Positions 19,834 to 31,412 of a stretch of DNA of 55,897 nucleotides are shown here, in pieces; positions within the stretch are counted from its first letter, which is position 1, and each line of letters begins with the position of its first letter. The DNA lies in NCBI GenBank assembly GCA_902651635.1, contig CACRSC010000016.1, positions 112,946 through 168,842 of the forward strand. The letters are read 5' to 3'. The stretch is from Mastigamoeba balamuthi. Lineage: Eukaryota; Evosea; Mastigamoebida; Mastigamoebidae. The position numbers and the translations under genes are program-made. A model generated the notes under the pieces. It searched no databases, was not told the DNA's origin, and saw only the letters and a list, made by a program, of their open reading frames with translations.

Positions 19834-22117
19834 ATGAAGCTGTCGCCTGCGTCCGAGGCGCGCCTGCAGCACCTCTTCGGCGCCCCCGGGGCCCTCGACA
19901 CGCCCGAGGCCGACCTCTGGCGCGCCGTCCTGTGGGCGTTTGAGCGCTGCGAGCAGCGGAGCCCCGACAGCGGCGCCTGCAGCGACGCCTGCAGCCCCCT
20001 GAGCCTCTGCAGCGGCCCCAGCGGCCCCGGCAGCCCTGCGGGCGTCTGCGGCGACCTCGTCGCGGTCCTGGCAGACTCGGACGCCAGCCTGGAGCTGAGC
20101 TCGAGCGCTGGCGGCCTGCGGGCCCGCTCGCCTGCGCGCTCACGCGACGCTGCCGCAGACGCCGTCGCTGCGGCCGCGGAGCCCATGGCCCTCGCCTGCT
20201 CGGCCTCCCCCATGGACCCCTACGGCACGTGCCCCTGCCCTCGCATCGCGTTTTGGCTGCCGCTGCTGCCCTCCGTTCCTTTCGTCCTTTGCACTTTGTT
20301 TTTTTCTTCTTCTCGGGGCCCTCTCTGTCCGCGGGGCCCACTCTGCCGCCCACCCCATCCTTCTCCACTCTGGACTGTGAGGTGCTCGCAGCTCCTCTGA
20401 GAGTGCTTGGGGTTGCCTGCAGTGGGTCAGGGCTGCCGTGGTGGAACTGCTGTCAATGCACTTTGTTTTTTTTTTCGGTTGTGCCTCTGCTGCGCCCCCG
20501 CCGCCCGGACTCGTGCACGTGCGTGTCCCCACTGCTCGGGAGTCGCGACCCCGTGGTCCAGCAGGGGCTGTCTGGGCTTCTAGTCCGCGACATTGCCGGG
20601 ATGCGCTGGGTTTCTTTTTTCTGCACTGCAACCGACGTCCGTTGCCCTCGTCGTCGCCGAGTTCTGTTTCGCGCAATGCAATGCGGGGTGCACTCTGAAC
20701 CTCCTTCCGTCTGCCCCGACCGCCACGCGATTTCGCAGGGGCGACGGCCCGCCTACCGGGCGGAATGCCACGCCCTGCTCCCCGTTGTGTGTCGACGTTG
20801 AGCGCTTTCGAGTTTCTGCGCCTCTGTCATTCGTGTCGCCCGACTCTGTTTCTCTGGTGTGCTCTGTGCCCCAGCGGCGTCGTACTGCCTGCTGTATCGT
20901 GGCTGGAGCTCACACGCGCTGCCGTGCTGGCCTGGGGCCCCTGCAGGCGTGGGGCTCTGCCTGGCGGTGCTGCTCGACAAGCGCAGGACGCGCAGGTGGC
21001 CGCTCACCGTCGTCTTCAGCACCGCGGGCCCCGACCAGCCCGTGCCCACCGCAGCGCTGCCCCCGCGCAGCAGCGGCAGCGCCCGAGACGCGCAGGCCGC
21101 CCCGCAGACGCTCTTCCACGTCGTCTCGCTCGTCCTCCCCGAGTGCGACCTCCCGCGCCCCCCGCGGGCCGCCGTCGTCCTCTCTGCGCAGAGCTCCTCG
21201 CGCGCACGCATCGCCTTCCCCGTCTGGCGCCTCCCCAGCGACGTGCGCGAGCAGCGCCACCGCCAGCGGCCGCGCTCTCACTGCCGCCGCCCCGTGTGCC
21301 CCCGCAGGAGAGCGAGGCGGCCGTCAAGGTCTCCGTCACGACGAGCTGCGAGGCCGCGGGCGAGGCGCGCGACGGCGAGGACGAGCACGCGGTGCTGGCG
21401 CTGGCCCGCGTCGTGCTGGCCGCGGGCTGCCGTGCGCGGCTGCTGCGCGCCCGCGGGGGCCCGCACAGCGCAGAGGCCGTCTTCCTCGTCGACGGCGCCG
21501 CCGCGGAGGACTTCAAGCAGCGCGTCGCCGACCGCCTCGACGCCCACGCGCGCCGCCACCGCGCGGGCGCCGTCATCGAGCCCGCGGGGGCCTTCGACAC
21601 GGCGGCGATGACCGAGCAGGACACGCGCCGCGCGCTGGCGCTCTGCGTCGTCGAGGGGATGCGCGCCGTCTGGTCCGCGGAGCTCGGGCCCGACGCCGAG
21701 CAGCTGCTGCTTGAGGGCAGGGCCTGCGGGCCCGACAGGCGCGCCCGCGAGGACGCCGAGCAGCGCGTGCGGCTCTGCGCGGAGATGGCGGGCGCGGAGG
21801 CGGCCGTCGGGGCCCCCAGCGCCGCGTGGGACGCGCTCCGCTGCCCGCGGGCCCTCGGCTTCGCCCGCGACTCGCACATCGCTGCCAGCGAGGCGCTCGA
21901 GGACTGCGCAGAGGTCAGCGGGTGGCGCTACGGCGCGACCGACTGCGGCGAGCTGGTCGCGCGCGGGGAGGCCGAGGCCGTCGTGCTGGGGCCGCTCGTG
22001 CGGCAGGCGGGCGACGCGGGGCCGCCCGCCGAGAGGGAGTCGCCCGAGTTCGCGACGACGGCGGACGCGTTCGCGTGGCTGATGTCGATCGTGTCGAGCA
22101 GGGTGCAGTCGCCCTAG
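19834..22117 (+). CDS. Hypothetical protein, 498 residues
   Basis: Three exons, 19834-20224, 20947-21242 and 21308-22117, join in phases 1 and 0. The first intron is 722 bases with a GC donor (GCACGT); the only nearby GT donor (20229) leaves the wrong phase. The N-terminal 130 residues are Ser/Ala-rich. The middle exon reads GLCLAVLLDKRRTRRWPL and LFHVVSLVLPECDLP, like a buried beta-strand core. The C-terminal exon is Ala/Glu-rich and helical (VLALARVVLAAGCRARLL; DTRRALALCVVEGMRAVW). No domain family is recognised and no signal peptide or membrane segment is evident. The 312 bases between the transporter gene and this gene hold nothing supportable. Confidence 0.65.
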
Positions 22118-22799
22118 CGCAGGGCATGAAGCAACGCCCGCTGGGAGTGCCTCGATGTGTCTCGGCGTGTTTGCTCTGCGATGTCTTTGTGTGCTCGCTC
22201 TCCTTCCTGGTCGCTCGTGTTGGGGGTCGGGAATGAGACGATGTGTCCTCTTGCGCCGACACAGCCACCAGCATCCTCCCACGTCACAGCTACCCTAACG
22301 CTGTCGTCACATTCCCGACGACCGCAAGTGCCCGAGAGGGGCCCAGCGTGGGCTGTGGGCTTCCTGTGGCCGCACGGGGGAGTCCTCGTGTCCACCTTCG
22401 TGCAGCAGTCCATGCGGACTGGGTGGGCGGCTGAGGTTCGCATCCAGCCATCTATCTGCATCAGTGGGGATGGCGAACGCCCGAACGGTGGCCGAGAAGC
22501 TTGGCAATTCTATTGAGGTTTGCAGCATTTCTGGAGGCCGTTCCCCTTTGCGAACTCGCCGTCGCCCAGGCATTCAGCGCAGGGCCGGGCGCCGATGGCT
22601 CAGGGGCCGCGCCCCGATAACGGCTGGGCTCCGGACCTTCCAGAACCCGTCGGCACTGCCCTCCGAGGTCCCGATTCCATTTTCTCCGATCAGCGAGATT
22701 CCAGTCTGCGGGGCATTGACCCCCGAAGGCCTCGAGACGCACCCGGCGAGCCCGCTCGGCACTCGGGAGCGCATTTCCACCGTGCACAGGCCACCACTG

Positions 22800-25568
22800 A
22801 TGCAGACCAAGGACCACGCGCGTGTGCGGTGCCTGCAGTGCCTGCGGTGCAGGCTGGGGCTGGGGGGCCTCTGCGTGGCGCTCATCGCGGGGTCCGTGGC
22901 GGCCAGCGTGGCGCCCCAGTGGGCCGTCTGGTACGTGCAGGCCGACCGCAGCACTCGCGAGGTCAGCGACGACCTGATCCGCGCCATCGCCAGCAAGGTC
23001 ATGGCGGCCCTCGAGATGACCGTCGCCGAGGCCGAGCACATCGCCGCGGGGCTCGTGCACCGGGCAGAGTCCTCGCCGGGCGCCTGCAGCGACGAGCCCA
23101 ACGCCTCGGGCGCGGAGCTGCACGCGGGGTGGAGGGACCACTACAACGCGATGCGGGTGCCCAGCCGCGCGGGGTGGTCCATCATCGGCGGCGAGCGGTT
23201 CGGCGGGATGCTCTGCGTCTTCGGCACGCCCCCCGAGTACCAGCGCAAGGCCGCCCAGGGCCTCCTGCTCAACGTGTGCGCCGGGGCTCCTTCCCCTGGG
23301 CATCGCCCCCGCGATACACTGACCCCTGCTGTGTCGTTCGCTTCTCATTGGCTGCCTCCCTCTTCGGTCTTCGTGCCCTTGTGTGGATGTGTTTCTCCCT
23401 CTCCCTTCCTGTCTCTCTCTGTCCTTCTCTGTCTCTGCACTCTGCACTCTCTGCTTCAACTCCTTCCCCTATGCCATACCTAACTGCCTTATCTCTGTCT
23501 CTCTGCCTCCTCTCCCTTCCACTGGGCGACGCTCTCTTGACGCTGCTTGCGGTGTCTCTGCTGCGTGCCTGTCCTTTGCAGGTACACAATTGAAATCAAC
23601 AGGACGCGGAGGAGCATCGACACCGGCGGGCTCAAGAGCTCCACCGCCGTCTACGACGCCCTGGCGCGCCCGTGGTACGCCGACGCCGTGCGCAACGCGG
23701 GGAACCTGACGTGGGGCCGCTTCTTCATCGGCATCCCCGCGGGCCGGCAGCTCGTCGCCGTCTCGCAGACGCACGGGTCGCTCGCCGAGCCGCGCCGTGT
23801 CTGCGGCGTCTGGGGCGTCCTCACGGGCGTCGCGGGCTGGCAGCGCTTCCTGCGCCAGCAGCACGTGGGCAAGACGGGCGACGTCTGGCTCATCGAGGCC
23901 GACACGCAGCTGCTCTTCTCGACGACGCGCAACGCGTCGCTCTTCGTCGGGCGGACCGCCCAGCGCATCCCCGCGTGGAACAGCAGCGACCGCAAGACGC
24001 GCGACGTCGGGCGCCACGTCGCCAAGATGGGCGCGAGGGCCGACCGCGGCGTGGAGACGGTGGACGTCGGGGGCAGGGCGTGCCAGGTGCTCGTGAGCCG
24101 CGTCGACATACGGCCCGGGACGGGCTTCGCGCCGATGCTCTACGTCGTCGCCATCCCCGTCGACGACTACTGGGGAGCCATCAGCAAGGGCATCGCCGTC
24201 ACCGTGGCCATCACCGTCGTGCTCTTCGTGCTGTCGCTGGCCGTCTCGATCGTCGCGGGCCTCGTCGTCGTCTCGCGCCCGCTGTCCCGCACGTCGCGGA
24301 CCATCTCGCGGCTCTCGCGCCTGCACATGGAGGACCTCGCGTACGTCTCGGGCCACCCGCTGCCCCCGCGCGTCGACAAGGTCGCCGCGACGGCCTCCGA
24401 GGTCGACGTGGGGCCTACGACGGCCCGCTCGGCCTCGGCCGGTGGCCCCGGGGGCGCCGGGGCGGGCGGAGGCATCTCGCGGTTCCGCGACACGCACGTG
24501 CTGTCGGAGATCAAGGACCTGCTCGTGTCGGCGGGCAAGATGGCCGAGTCGCTCTACGCGGTGGGGCGCTACGTGAGCATGGACCTCTGCTCGTGGGTCA
24601 TCGAGAACCGCGTAGTCGAGATGCCGCTGTCGCCCAAGGTCATCACGGTGCTCTTCTGCGACATCCAGGGCTCGACGGCCATGATCGACCGCAGCAAGCG
24701 CGAGGGCACGATGATCGAGTTCGGCGCCATGCTCAACGAGCTCCTGACGGCGCTGGCCGACGCGGCGCGCAGGCACGGCGGCTACATCGACAAGCTGATC
24801 GGCGACGAGGTGATGGCCGTCTTCAACGCGCCCTACGACTGCGCAGACCACCAGCTCCGCGCCTGCTCTGCGGCCCTCGCGATGCGCACCGCTGCCGCGG
24901 AGCTCTGCCGCTCGTGGGACGCGCTCGGCGCCTACAGGTCGTTCCAGCGCCCGCGCGTGCGCATCGGCGTGGCCGCGGGCGAGGCGCTGGTCGGCGACAT
25001 CGGGGCGTTCGGGACGCTGACCAACTTCACGGCCATCGGGGACACCGTCTGCATCGCCTCGCGCCTGCAGAGCGCCGCCAAGGTCATCGACCCCGAGGGC
25101 ACCGCCACGCTGCTGACGGGCGACACGTGGGCCGCCGCCAGCGCGCAGGAGGGCGCCGCGGAGCTCGTGGCGCGGACGGTGGGCTGCGTCAAGCTGCGCG
25201 GGCCCGACAGCCCTCTGCTCGTCGCGACCATCGTGGGCGGCAGGCGCAGCGGCTTCGACGAGGCCCACCTGCAGGCCATGGCGGCCTTCGACGGCGCCAT
25301 GCGGTCGTTCCAGCGGGGCGAGTGGGGCGAGTGCGCTCGGGCCCTGCGGGCTGTGGGGCAGTGCAGCAGCGGGGCCGCTGGGGCGCTGCTGAGGGACGCC
25401 AGGGCCGTCCTGGCCGTGGCGGAGAACAACATGGCGCACCCCGACGAGGCCACCAACGTCACGCACGACCTGTCCGGGGACACGGCCGCGGCGACCGCGG
25501 AGGCGTGCGATGCGCGGGACAGGTCCCGAGCGCTGAGCTGGTCCGGCATCAGGCTCACGGAGAGCTGA
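22800..25568 (+). CDS. Receptor-type class III nucleotidyl cyclase with extracellular sensor domain
   Basis: Two exons, 22800-23275 and 23582-25568, join in phase through a GTGCGC donor: 820 residues. An N-terminal membrane segment (GLGGLCVALIAGSVAASV) is followed by about 310 residues of extracellular, Cache-like sensor (WAVWYVQADRSTREV...VWLIEADTQLLFST), a second membrane segment (VAITVVLFVLSLAVSIVAGL, about residue 360), a HAMP-like linker, and the catalytic domain (about 510-715). Metal-binding aspartates are in LFCDIQGSTAMID and IGDEVMAVF; the Lys of YIDKLIGDE is present. The transition-state motif, usually VN.A.R, reads VCIASR, so the Asn is Cys. It should make cAMP or cGMP on sensing a ligand if active. 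The start was chosen because the upstream frame is not protein-like. 22118-22799 is otherwise without a gene. Confidence 0.85.
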
Positions 25569-26145
25569 GTGAGGGTCTGCTCCGCGGATAGCACAGCAAG
25601 CAGCACATGTGTAGAGCGTCTGTTCCGAGGGCCTGGGGGCGCCCCTACTGGCGAGAGGAACTCCGTCGTGCGACGCCTATAGCACAATCACTTTAGGGTC
25701 GTTGTGAGAGCGGCGGGTGTGCTGTGGCCTGTGTTATAGACGCCGTTTTCGACTGTTTTTCAACCCGCTCGGGACAAACTGATCTATCAATGAAAGCTCT
25801 GTTGTTTTGTTAGGACACCCCCGAACACAAGAGCAATGGTTCCGCAGAATGGCGAGGCGTCTGGAGGCTCGGTGACGACACCCTCAAGAAATAATTCAAA
25901 GGGAAGACCCGGTGTGTTCTCAACACGAAAAACGTCTCTGGCGGTTATCTCCAGCAGACCTGGAGGTACTGTGCGTGTGGGCACTGGCGAGGGTGGCTTT
26001 GCTCGGGTGCTCTGTTGAATTTCCCTCGCCCACCCGGTGGGCGAATGGAAAAAGCGCTCCCTGCGGTGTCACCGCGTATCTTTTGCTGTATCCTGTGGTG
26101 CTGAAGAAGTCAGGGTGTTCTCTCCCCAATCTCCCCTGCACGCCG

Positions 26146-26708
26146 ATGCTGAGCGTACTCGTGGCGCTGCTCGTGACCCTCGCTGCCGCTGGCAGCAGCC
26201 CCCGTGCGTCATTCCGTTGCAGCCCGTCACAGCACAGCCGCACTGACCGCTGCTGCTGCTGCTGCTGCTGATGCTGCTGCTGTGCTGGTGCTGAGGCGGG
26301 GCAGTGAACCTCGAGGGCTCCTACACGATCGCCAACCCCGCCTGCGAGGGGGCCTCGACGTCGAGCGTGTTCTCGAAGACGTACCAGGTCACCGAGATGG
26401 CGCCCGAGGGCTACCTGCTGGTCGAGGCCACCACCTACGCGACCCACTACCTCACCCTCTTCGGGGGCCACGTGGGCGCCGCCGTCAAGCTGCAGAGCGA
26501 ATTCATGGTCTGCAGGGGCAGGGTCGCCGGCACGCAGTTCGCCGTCAACTGCAGCGACCGCAAGAGCGGGACCGTCAAGTGCTCGGCCGTCTTCGTGTGC
26601 ACTGGGGGCCGCTGCATCATGGACAAGGACACCGACGACGCCGCTGGGCCCGTCGCCCCCGCCCTGGCAGCCCTTGCCATCCCCGTGGCTGCCCTGCTCC
26701 GCCTCTAG
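26146..26708 (+). CDS. Small secreted Cys-containing protein with GPI-type tail (intact, separate locus)
   Basis: Exon 1 26146-26203 (signal peptide LSVLVALLVTLAAAGSS) and exon 2 26305-26708 join in phase 1 through a GTGCGT donor: 153 residues. The family pattern is kept: LEGSY, PACEG, MVCRGRVAGTQF, VNCSDR, VKCSAVFVC, GGRC, then DDAAGP and a hydrophobic GPI-type tail (ALAALAIPVAALLRL). The intron holds a CTG-repeat tract, which is also found at the 4640 fragment, showing that fragment came from this lineage and not from copy 1. 25569-26145 upstream and 26709-27225 downstream contain no gene I can support. Confidence 0.8.
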
Positions 26709-27225
26709 CCGTGTCCGCAGCGCCTGGTGGGCGCCTTGGAGACCCTCCCACGCAGCCCCTGAAACAACAGAGGCACCATTGCGGTTCATAAAACTGTGGG
26801 ATCTCCTGGGGGTGCCCGCCTTCTTTCTCGACAGCAGCCAGGACGACTGCTCACTGTTGTCGGCCGCCGACTCCGACTGGACGCCGACGCTGCTGTTGCT
26901 GCTGCTGCGCTACGTCTACGCCTGGCAAGAACCTCAGCGTGGCGTTGGAGGCGCTGGTGTCGGGCGCACTCAGTAGAAACAGCTCAGTGCTCCTTATGAA
27001 GACAGTCAAGACGTGCACATGTTTGACAGGGCCTATCTGTTGCAGCACTGCGCATACGTGCCGAAGCAAGTCGCGGTGCAGCAGTGGCTGTACTAAGGTC
27101 TGCTGCTCGTTGGCAGCTCTGTGTTGGGTAGTGGCCTCGCACTTTGCAGGGGCAGCAGAGGCTCTGCCCGGCTCACAGCGCCGCCGCAGGCCCTCCCTCC
27201 CTGCAGGGCCCCAGCAGGGGGGGGC

Positions 27226-30200
27226 TCACATGGGGTTCACGGGGGTCAGGGCCACGTCGGCGACGATGGCCGTCGGCTGCGCGTCGACCATGTCGCACGA
27301 GTGGCAGTCGATAAACGCGAGCTGCGTCGCCGACTTGGACCCCCCGTACGACACGGGGCAGTGCGGCACGCGGCCCCCCGCCAGGATGTACACCGTCCTC
27401 GCGCCCAGCGCCGCCAGCGCCGCCAGCTCCGGCGCCGTCTCGGTGAACAGGTCGCGGCAGTCGAGCGTGTGCAGCATCGACAGACAGCCCCCCGTCAGCC
27501 GCGTCTCTGCGCGAGTCGTGTGTGTGTGTGGGCCCCCAGGTGAGCGAGGACGAGGAGCGGGGGCGACGACAGAGGGCTGGCAGAGCACTTCTGATCTCGA
27601 ACTGCTCAAAGGCGAGGCTGGGCAGCGAGATGTCCGCGATGTCGTCCGCTGTGATCTTGGCGCCCGACTCGCGGATGACCCTCGCCTCCGCGGCGTACGA
27701 CAGCTTCACGTGCAGTATCCTACGCAGCAGCAGCGGCAGGCGCCGTCAGGACCACCCTCACAACAAGGACAGGCACGGGGAGAGAGAGAGAGAGAGAGAG
27801 AGAAGAGCCGCGTGCCTCTGCAGGCTACGCAGCAGCTGGAAGGGGATCAGGTGCGTCCGGAGGTCGAACGAGGGCTCCATCTCGTGCGCATCGAGCCCAC
27901 CGCCGAACTTGAGCTTGATCTGTGGGGCACCCACACGACCCACACGCACCACACGCCAGCAAGGCCATTCGGTGAGGGCTGAATGGAGAGGCGGGGGTGG
28001 GCGCCGCTGGGGGCCGCGCACCATCTCCTTGAGGTCCTTGGTCCAGAGCTGCGCCTGCACGGCCAGCCTGGGGCGGCTGGCGTCCCACCCCGCGAGCACC
28101 GTGTTGAGGCACTCGGCCGCCATGCGCTTGTAGTCCCCCATGGGCGACGGCGACGTCTTCTTGTACTCGCGCCGCAGCGTCGTGACCAGCTGCCTCTGCG
28201 CAGGCGGGGGGGACGAGCGTCCTGTGAGCAGCAGCCGGGGGGGAGGGCTCCCCTCGGGCGGGCGTGCCTTGAGGCAGCGCGAGATCATCTCGGTCAGGGC
28301 GAACGACCTGTCGTGGGGGTCTGCGAGCAGCGTCCGCAGCTGCCCGAGGTGCCTCGCCTTGATCCCCCGCTTCTTGAGCATCTGCGGCAGGTCCGTGCTG
28401 GGCCCGCCGAGCGCGCGCACCGTCAGCGCCAGGGAGCTGCGGGCTGCGGGCTTGCAGGTTGCGGGGGGTTTAGGAGAGGGAGAGAGGGCCGTGCCTGAAC
28501 ACAAGCTTCGAGTCGGTGTTGAGCGCCAGCGAGATGGCGGGGAGCAGGTCCTTGACATCGGCCTCCTCGGCGACCTTCTCGCTCTTGTCCAGCCTCTCTG
28601 CGGGGGGTGGGTGGGGTGCGCAACGCTCATCAGGGTCACTCCCACGAGCCATGGAGTGCGCAGGCGGCGGTGGTGTTGCGTTGCGATGGTGTTCTCTCGA
28701 GTGGGTTCTCCGCAGTGCACACCAACGCAACCCCTTCTTGCGTCCACCGCACTGAACAGGTGCCCGCGGACTGGAGAGCACAGCTGGGGGTGCAGCTCAT
28801 CTCCATCTCTCTCTGTCCCCCAGCTCTCCCTCGGCGTCTCCAGCACAGCAACACAGCAGCACAGTAGGAGAGAACAGGGCGGAGGAGAGCGGGCGCGCAC
28901 CCTCGTCAGCAACCACAGCAAAGTCGCCGACGACGAGGACGCCGGCGTTGCCGCCCGCGAGCTCCTCCCTGGCGAGGAACTGCGTCATGAAGTCCCTGAC
29001 AGCCACGAGCTTCCTCTTGCGCAGCAGCGCCGCCGCCGCCGCCGTGTCGATCGTGACGCCGACGTCGGTCCCCGGTATCACCCTCCGCTCCACCCGCGGC
29101 GACTCCGCGTCCCCCGGCGTCGTCGCGCAGTGCCCGCCCTCGCCGGGCGTCGCTGCCGCAGCCGCTGCAGCCGCGCGGGGCCTGAGGCGGGCGTGGCTGT
29201 CGAGCTGGGCGGCGAAGAGGTGGAGGAAGCAGGCGGGGAAGAGGAACGAGACGTCGAGCTTGACGCCGAGGACGCCGCCGCAGGGCAGCTCGCCCAGGAC
29301 GCNCGCTGCCGCAGCTGCTGCAGCCGCGCGGGGCCTGAGGCGGGCGTGGCTGTCGAGCTGGGCGGCGAAGAGGTGGAGGAAGCAGGCGGGGAAGAGGAAC
29401 GAGACGTCGAGCTTGACGCCGAGGACGCCGCCGCAGGGCAGCTCGCCCAGGACGCCGACGAGGTGCGAGAGGGCCGTGTGGGCCGACTTGACGACGCCGA
29501 ACTTGCTGGCGACGACGATGCCCGAGCAGCGCATGTCCGCCGCCTCCGCGTTGGTCACGATGTGCGGGTGCGTCTCCCGCAGCCTGCGCACCAGCTCCTC
29601 CGTCGTCCCCTGCGGCGCCCCGTCCAGCCCCTGCACGCTGCCGTGTGGGCCCTGTCGGTCAGCACGGCCCCCGTGTCGCTCTGCCTCCCCAGTGTCCGGC
29701 GGCCCCACAGTCCCACCCCTCAGGCGGCAGCGCTGCAAGAGGCGATGCTACGACGGTGTGGGCCCCGCCGGTCAGAGCACGCACGGGCCCCATGTCGCTC
29801 TGCCTCCCCAAGTGCCCGCCCACCACACAGCCGGCAGCGCTGCAAGAGGCGCTGCTTCTACTGCTGGTAGCGTCCCCTGCAGCTCGCATCGCGCGCCCTC
29901 ACCCACAGCCCCACCCCCAGGCGAGGCGGGAGCGATGCAAGAGGCGTTGCTTCAACTGCTGGAAGTGTCTCCGCCTCCCCACAGGCCCTGGGCGGCCTCT
30001 TCTCTCGCCGCCGCCCAGGGCCAAGCGACGGCCTCCTCGGGTGTCCACGCGATGCCAAGAGGGATGTCACAGAGGCCGCCAGGGTCCCCGCAGCCCTCGG
30101 ACCCAGCTGGCCGGGGGGTGGGCAGAAAAGGGGGAGGACGGGGAGAGCGGGGCGACCGCGCACCAGACGACGTCGCAGTGGCCCAGAGAGCGGACGATGC

Positions 30201-31153
30201 GGTCGGCAGAGGTGCCCTGCGTGTACGTGGCGCACACGACAGAGACGGAGCGCCCCGCGGCCGCCTGCGATGCCGCCTGCTGCTTCTGCTGGAGCTGCTG
30301 CTGGACGAGGGCCGCCGAGTGCGCGATGAGCGTGGGCGGCGACATCGACGCCGCGAGCGACGACGGCGACGAGGCGCCCGAGGAGCCGCCGAGGGGGCTG
30401 GGGACGCCGAGCTGGGCGTCGCAGAGCAGCGTGAAGGTGGCCTCGAAGAGGTAGCCGTCCGACTGCGAGGCCCTGTGCACGCGGAAGGGCGCCGCCGCGT
30501 TGGAGCTCGTCACCTTGTCGCCCCAGTACGGGAACGACCACTCCACGTACACCCCTGCAGCAGCACAGCACGCGGGGCCTGAGCTGGGGGCTGGCGTGTG
30601 GGGGCTGGGGGCTGGGGCTACTCACTCTCTTTGCTGCGGGTGTTGGCCTCGTACTTGGCCAGGCCGCGGCTGCTGCCCATGAAGCCGCTGCTCTCCGTCA
30701 CAAAGTGGCACTGCGAGTACGGCAGCACCTGCTCTGCGCTCATCCCCCCAAACCACGCGCCAATCGGCCACGGCGAGGGGATTATCCATTTCCCCACAGA
30801 GAAACACAGGACAAAGCATAAGTCAATTGCGAATCGGAAACACGGAATATCTGGAGATATCAGGAATAGTATCAGGAATTCCCGGGTTCGCGAATCTCTC
30901 CTCCCCGGGAATCTGGCGGGGCGTGCGATGCGACAGGCGCTGCTGCTGGGGCCAGGGGACGGGGGGCAGCGGGGTAGGAGGGCCAGGGGGGCGCACCGGG
31001 AGGGGGCAGGCGCCACGAGCCGCTCAGGACGCGCGAGTCGACGCGCGAGAGGATGGCGCTGGTGTTGTTGGCGATCGTGATCAGCACCGCGCGCGAGGGG
31101 CCCCTGCGCAGGTCGCGCCTCAGCTCCGCCAGCGCCGGCGCCTTGGCCTCCAT
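27226..31153 (-). CDS. Multidomain protein: N-terminal beta-sandwich-like domain, degenerate endonuclease/phosphatase-like domain, CLU-like helical part
   Basis: Ten exons join in phase: 31153-30997, 30850-30626, 30554-30164, 29637-28901, 28597-28495, 28436-28268, 28195-28022, 27919-27816, 27719-27589, 27506-27226 (823 residues as assembled, 772 without the assembly duplication in exon 4). Residues 1-170 (VLITIANNTSAILSR, VYVEWSFPYWGD, YLFEATFTLL) read like a secreted-type beta-sandwich; a remote resemblance to actinoporin/aegerolysin-type membrane-binding folds is only a guess. The middle follows the exonuclease-endonuclease-phosphatase order (VCATYTQGTSADRI, CDVVCVQG, CSGIVVASKFG, LVVGDFAVV), but the catalytic Glu of LQE and Asn of GDFN are absent, suggesting an inactive domain. 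The C-terminal part has RGIKARHLGQL and EMISRCLK, reminiscent of CLU-family proteins. Three of nine introns have GC donors. No signal peptide is seen. Confidence 0.6.
27780..27803. repeat. GA dinucleotide microsatellite
   Basis: About eleven GA units in intron 8 of the gene above, just after its GC donor. Confidence 0.9.
29151..29455. repeat. 153-base direct duplication around a single N (assembly join)
   Basis: 29151-29302 and 29304-29455 are nearly identical and separated by one N at 29303. Because the offset is 153 bases the frame stays open and the protein gains a 51-codon repeat (from VLGELPCGGVLGVKLDV to LRPRAAAAA). A scaffold join of two overlapping contigs explains this better than biology. 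Confidence 0.85.
29640..29965. repeat. Intronic minisatellite, unit about 115 bases
   Basis: Two full and one partial unit in intron 3 of the gene at 27226-31153. Shared words: GTGGGCCC, GTCGCTCTGCCTCCCCA, GGCAGCGCTGCAAGAGGCG and GATGCAAGAGGCG. Confidence 0.75.
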
Positions 31154-31412
31154 CGGAATCGAGATTCTCGTATAAACGGACGGGGAATCTAGAATCTAGA
31201 GATTGGCTGGGCCTCCGCAACACCCCCTGGGCGCGCTCCTCGTTCCACCTTGGCCCGTCGACCAGCACGAGCTGACTCGGGGTCTGCGGGGCCTGGCGAG
31301 GAGAGGGCCAGATTGGCCTCGACGGGAGATAATTCGCCGGGATATCGGAAGATACGGGCGATATCGTTGAGAAATCTTACTGAATCTTATTGTTTCCGTT
31401 GCCCACCGATCG
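31154..31412. promoter_or_regulatory. Shared divergent promoter region of the ten-exon gene and ATG16
   Basis: The two start codons (31153 on minus, 31413 on plus) are 259 bases apart with no other gene between. The stretch is AT-rich for this region and carries palindromic words (TCTAGA, GATATCG twice). No TATA box can be called with confidence. Confidence 0.45.

Noticed and set aside
23469-25466. 665-codon minus-strand frame opposite the cyclase
   Set aside because: Composition (Arg, Ala, Val, His) is that of an antisense shadow; the plus-strand cyclase motifs are unambiguous.
27780-27803. CRISPR-like or regular repeat array
   Set aside because: Plain GA dinucleotide slippage in an intron; no spacer structure anywhere in the window and the genome is eukaryotic.
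30850-30915. A non-AG acceptor for intron 1 of the ten-exon gene, just before GKWIIPSPW
   Set aside because: A canonical AG at 30851-30852 gives the right phase at both ends of exon 2, so no exotic splice is needed, though it adds an odd Phe/Cys-rich segment.
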